Positions 42,727-43,536 of a stretch of 43,536 bases of DNA are shown here, piece after piece. Each line of letters begins with the position of its first letter. The first letter of the stretch is position 1. A model generated the notes under the pieces. The model was not told the DNA's origin. It worked only from the letters and a program-made list of their open reading frames with translations, and did not search any database. Made by a program: the position numbers and the translations under genes. The stretch is from a virus, in IMG/VR virus record IMGVR_UViG_3300046368_000597, positions 1-43,536 of that record; one strand, written 5' to 3'.

Positions 42727-42752
42727 AAAATGGGCCGTTTTGAGCCCATTTT
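42727..42752 (+). terminator. Intrinsic terminator-like hairpin, possibly bidirectional
   Basis: AAAATGGGC (42727-42735) pairs with GCCCATTTT (42744-42752) around an 8-base loop. The stem is followed by T-rich sequence, and the A-run before it would serve the opposite strand. It begins 7 bases after the DUF115-like stop and ends upstream of the gp67-like promoter. Confidence 0.75.
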
Positions 42753-42773
42753 CAGCGTATATTTTTCAAAAAG

Positions 42774-42781
42774 TGTAAATA
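42774..42781 (+). promoter_or_regulatory. Late promoter-like octamer before the core protein (TGTAAATA)
   Basis: GTGTAAATATAATAG has the TAAATA core, about 33 bases upstream of the ATG at 42815 and directly after a terminator-like hairpin. It would re-start transcription for the prohead-core genes. Confidence 0.5.
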
Positions 42782-42814
42782 TAATAGACAGCCTTGACAA
42801 TGAAGGAGAACGAC

Positions 42815-43536
42815 ATGACTGATCAAACAAAATTCGAGGAAATGCTCGAAAAATTAGTAAACGAGGATCGTGAAGGTGCAGAAGCACTATTCCACGAAAT
42901 CGTTGTAGAAAAATCAAGAGAGATTTATACAAACATTTTAGACGAAGCTGACGAGGAAGTTGAAGAAACAACTGACGAAGAAGTAGATGAGTCCGACGAC
43001 GAAGATCTAGATGAAACAACTGATGAAGAAGTAGACGAAGCTGCTGATGAAGAAGTTGAAGAATCAGACGACGAAGACCTAGACGAAATGTTTGGCCTTA
43101 ACGAACCAGAAATGGAAGCAGAGCCAGATCCAGCAATGGACATGATGGGCGATATGGAACCAGAAATGGGCGGTGACGAAGAAGGCGACGACGAAGAAGG
43201 CGAAGCTGACGGACCAGAAGCTGCAATGGATAACCTAGAAGATGCACTTGAAGAGCTTAAAGCAGCATTTGCTGATATGATGGGCGACGAAGAGCCAGGT
43301 GACGAAGAGCCAGAAGAAGAAGCAATGGCATTCGAAGCTGACGAAGAAGTAGAAGAAGCTGCTGACGAAGAAGTAGAAGAAGCTGCTGACGAAGAAGTTG
43401 AAGAAACAACTGATGAAGAAGTTGAAGAAGCAAGAACAACTCCAAAATCAGCATCAGAAACAATGCGTGAATACGTAGAAAAAATTGCAGATCCATCAAA
43501 CCAAGAAGGCGCAGACAACAAAAAATCAACAGTTGC
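42815..43536 (+). CDS. Acidic prohead core protein, gp67-like (3' end outside window)
   Basis: At least 240 codons; the gene runs off the right edge. ATG at 42815 is chosen because AAGGAG lies 8 bases upstream; an in-frame ATG at 42800 overlaps that Shine-Dalgarno. Residues 6-45 form a helix (LVNEDREGAEALFHEIVVEK, then SREIYTNIL) that resembles the start of T4 gp67 (ARKLFAEAMAARTIDLIKEE), followed as in gp67 by a very acidic tail. T4 gp67 has only 80 residues; this one has a long Glu/Asp region built from DEEVEE-type repeats, a helix (NLEDALEELKAAFADMM) and then a less acidic part (SASETMREYVEKI). It likely forms part of the scaffold inside the prohead and would be degraded by the prohead protease. 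A gp22/gp68-like scaffold role is the alternative. Confidence 0.65.
   Translation, partial: MTDQTKFEEMLEKLVNEDREGAEALFHEIVVEKSREIYTNILDEADEEVEETTDEEVDESDDEDLDETTDEEVDEAADEEVEESDDEDLDEMFGLNEPEMEAEPDPAMDMMGDMEPEMGGDEEGDDEEGEADGPEAAMDNLEDALEELKAAFADMMGDEEPGDEEPEEEAMAFEADEEVEEAADEEVEEAADEEVEETTDEEVEEARTTPKSASETMREYVEKIADPSNQEGADNKKSTV
42942..43085 (+). repeat. In-frame acidic repeat, first block
   Basis: Two diverged copies of a unit coding for (T/A)DEEV(D/E)E-S-DDEDLDE, differing mainly at third codon positions. They lie inside the gp67-like gene. Confidence 0.6.
43337..43432 (+). repeat. In-frame 24-base tandem repeat, second block
   Basis: Four tandem 24-base units coding for (A/T)DEEVEE-(A/T) in the gp67-like gene. 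The first copies are almost identical at the DNA level and the last has silent and Ala-to-Thr changes, suggesting recent duplication by slippage. Confidence 0.7.

Noticed and set aside
42925-43529. Ser-rich and Leu-rich minus-strand open frames at the right end
   Set aside because: They are reverse readings of the acidic GAA/GAC repeats of the gp67-like gene, with no Shine-Dalgarno or promoter.
1-43536. CRISPR array or insertion sequence
   Set aside because: No regularly spaced repeats outside coding tandem repeats, and no transposase or terminal inverted repeats were seen.

Overview
The window is part of a T4-like (contractile-tail) bacteriophage genome. The evidence is a nearly complete tail/baseplate gene set, a portal gene, a T4-type late sigma factor, the gp46/gp47 recombination nuclease pair, and repeated copies of the T4-type late promoter octamer (TATAAATA and close variants). 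The DNA is AT-rich. The fused or enlarged baseplate proteins, the tail-fibre N-terminal module and the portal/tape-measure arrangement resemble marine T4-like phages (cyanophages and pelagiphages). No host-derived metabolic gene is visible, so the host cannot be fixed from this window.

Layout. (1) Positions 1-30145 are on the minus strand, read right to left: a gp48/gp54-like tube-cap protein, a short gp53-like wedge protein, a hub protein, a gp5-like spike carrying a wall-hydrolase domain, a CHAP-type amidase, gp25, gp6, a giant 4581-residue structural protein, a small structural protein, and three related fibre-type proteins (the last cut by the window edge). Start/stop codons mostly touch or overlap, and late-promoter octamers lie before gp48/54, gp6, the 202-residue protein and the last fibre gene. 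(2) Positions 30171-34592 are on the plus strand: gp55 late sigma, gp47, gp46, a small basic protein and a GIY-YIG nuclease. The first two have near-consensus host-type TTGACA/TATAAT promoters, so this is an early/middle block. (3) Positions 34593-35062 are 470 bases with no convincing gene: several possible RNA stems, a T8 run, then an inverted repeat followed by two tandem perfect late promoters. (4) Positions 35075-36220 hold two plus-strand genes of unknown function; the second has an N-terminus like the capsid-targeting peptides of T4 internal head proteins. (5) Positions 36217-37295 (minus) hold a gp26-like hub protein and a small downstream ORF without a normal start codon. (6) From 37370 to the end (plus) come the tape-measure protein, the gp20 portal, two small/accessory genes (one DUF115/MptE-like) and the start of a long acidic gp67-like prohead-core protein.

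How it fits together: the host polymerase would read gp55 and gp46/47 first. gp55 would then direct the polymerase to the TATAAATA-type promoters that flank the structural genes. One 30-base region (30164-30198) holds the late promoter for the baseplate operon back-to-back with the early promoter of the sigma gene that activates it. The most unusual items are the giant multi-domain baseplate-region protein, the reordered spike protein with an SGNH-like remnant, the apparently structured intergenic region, and the altered gp55.
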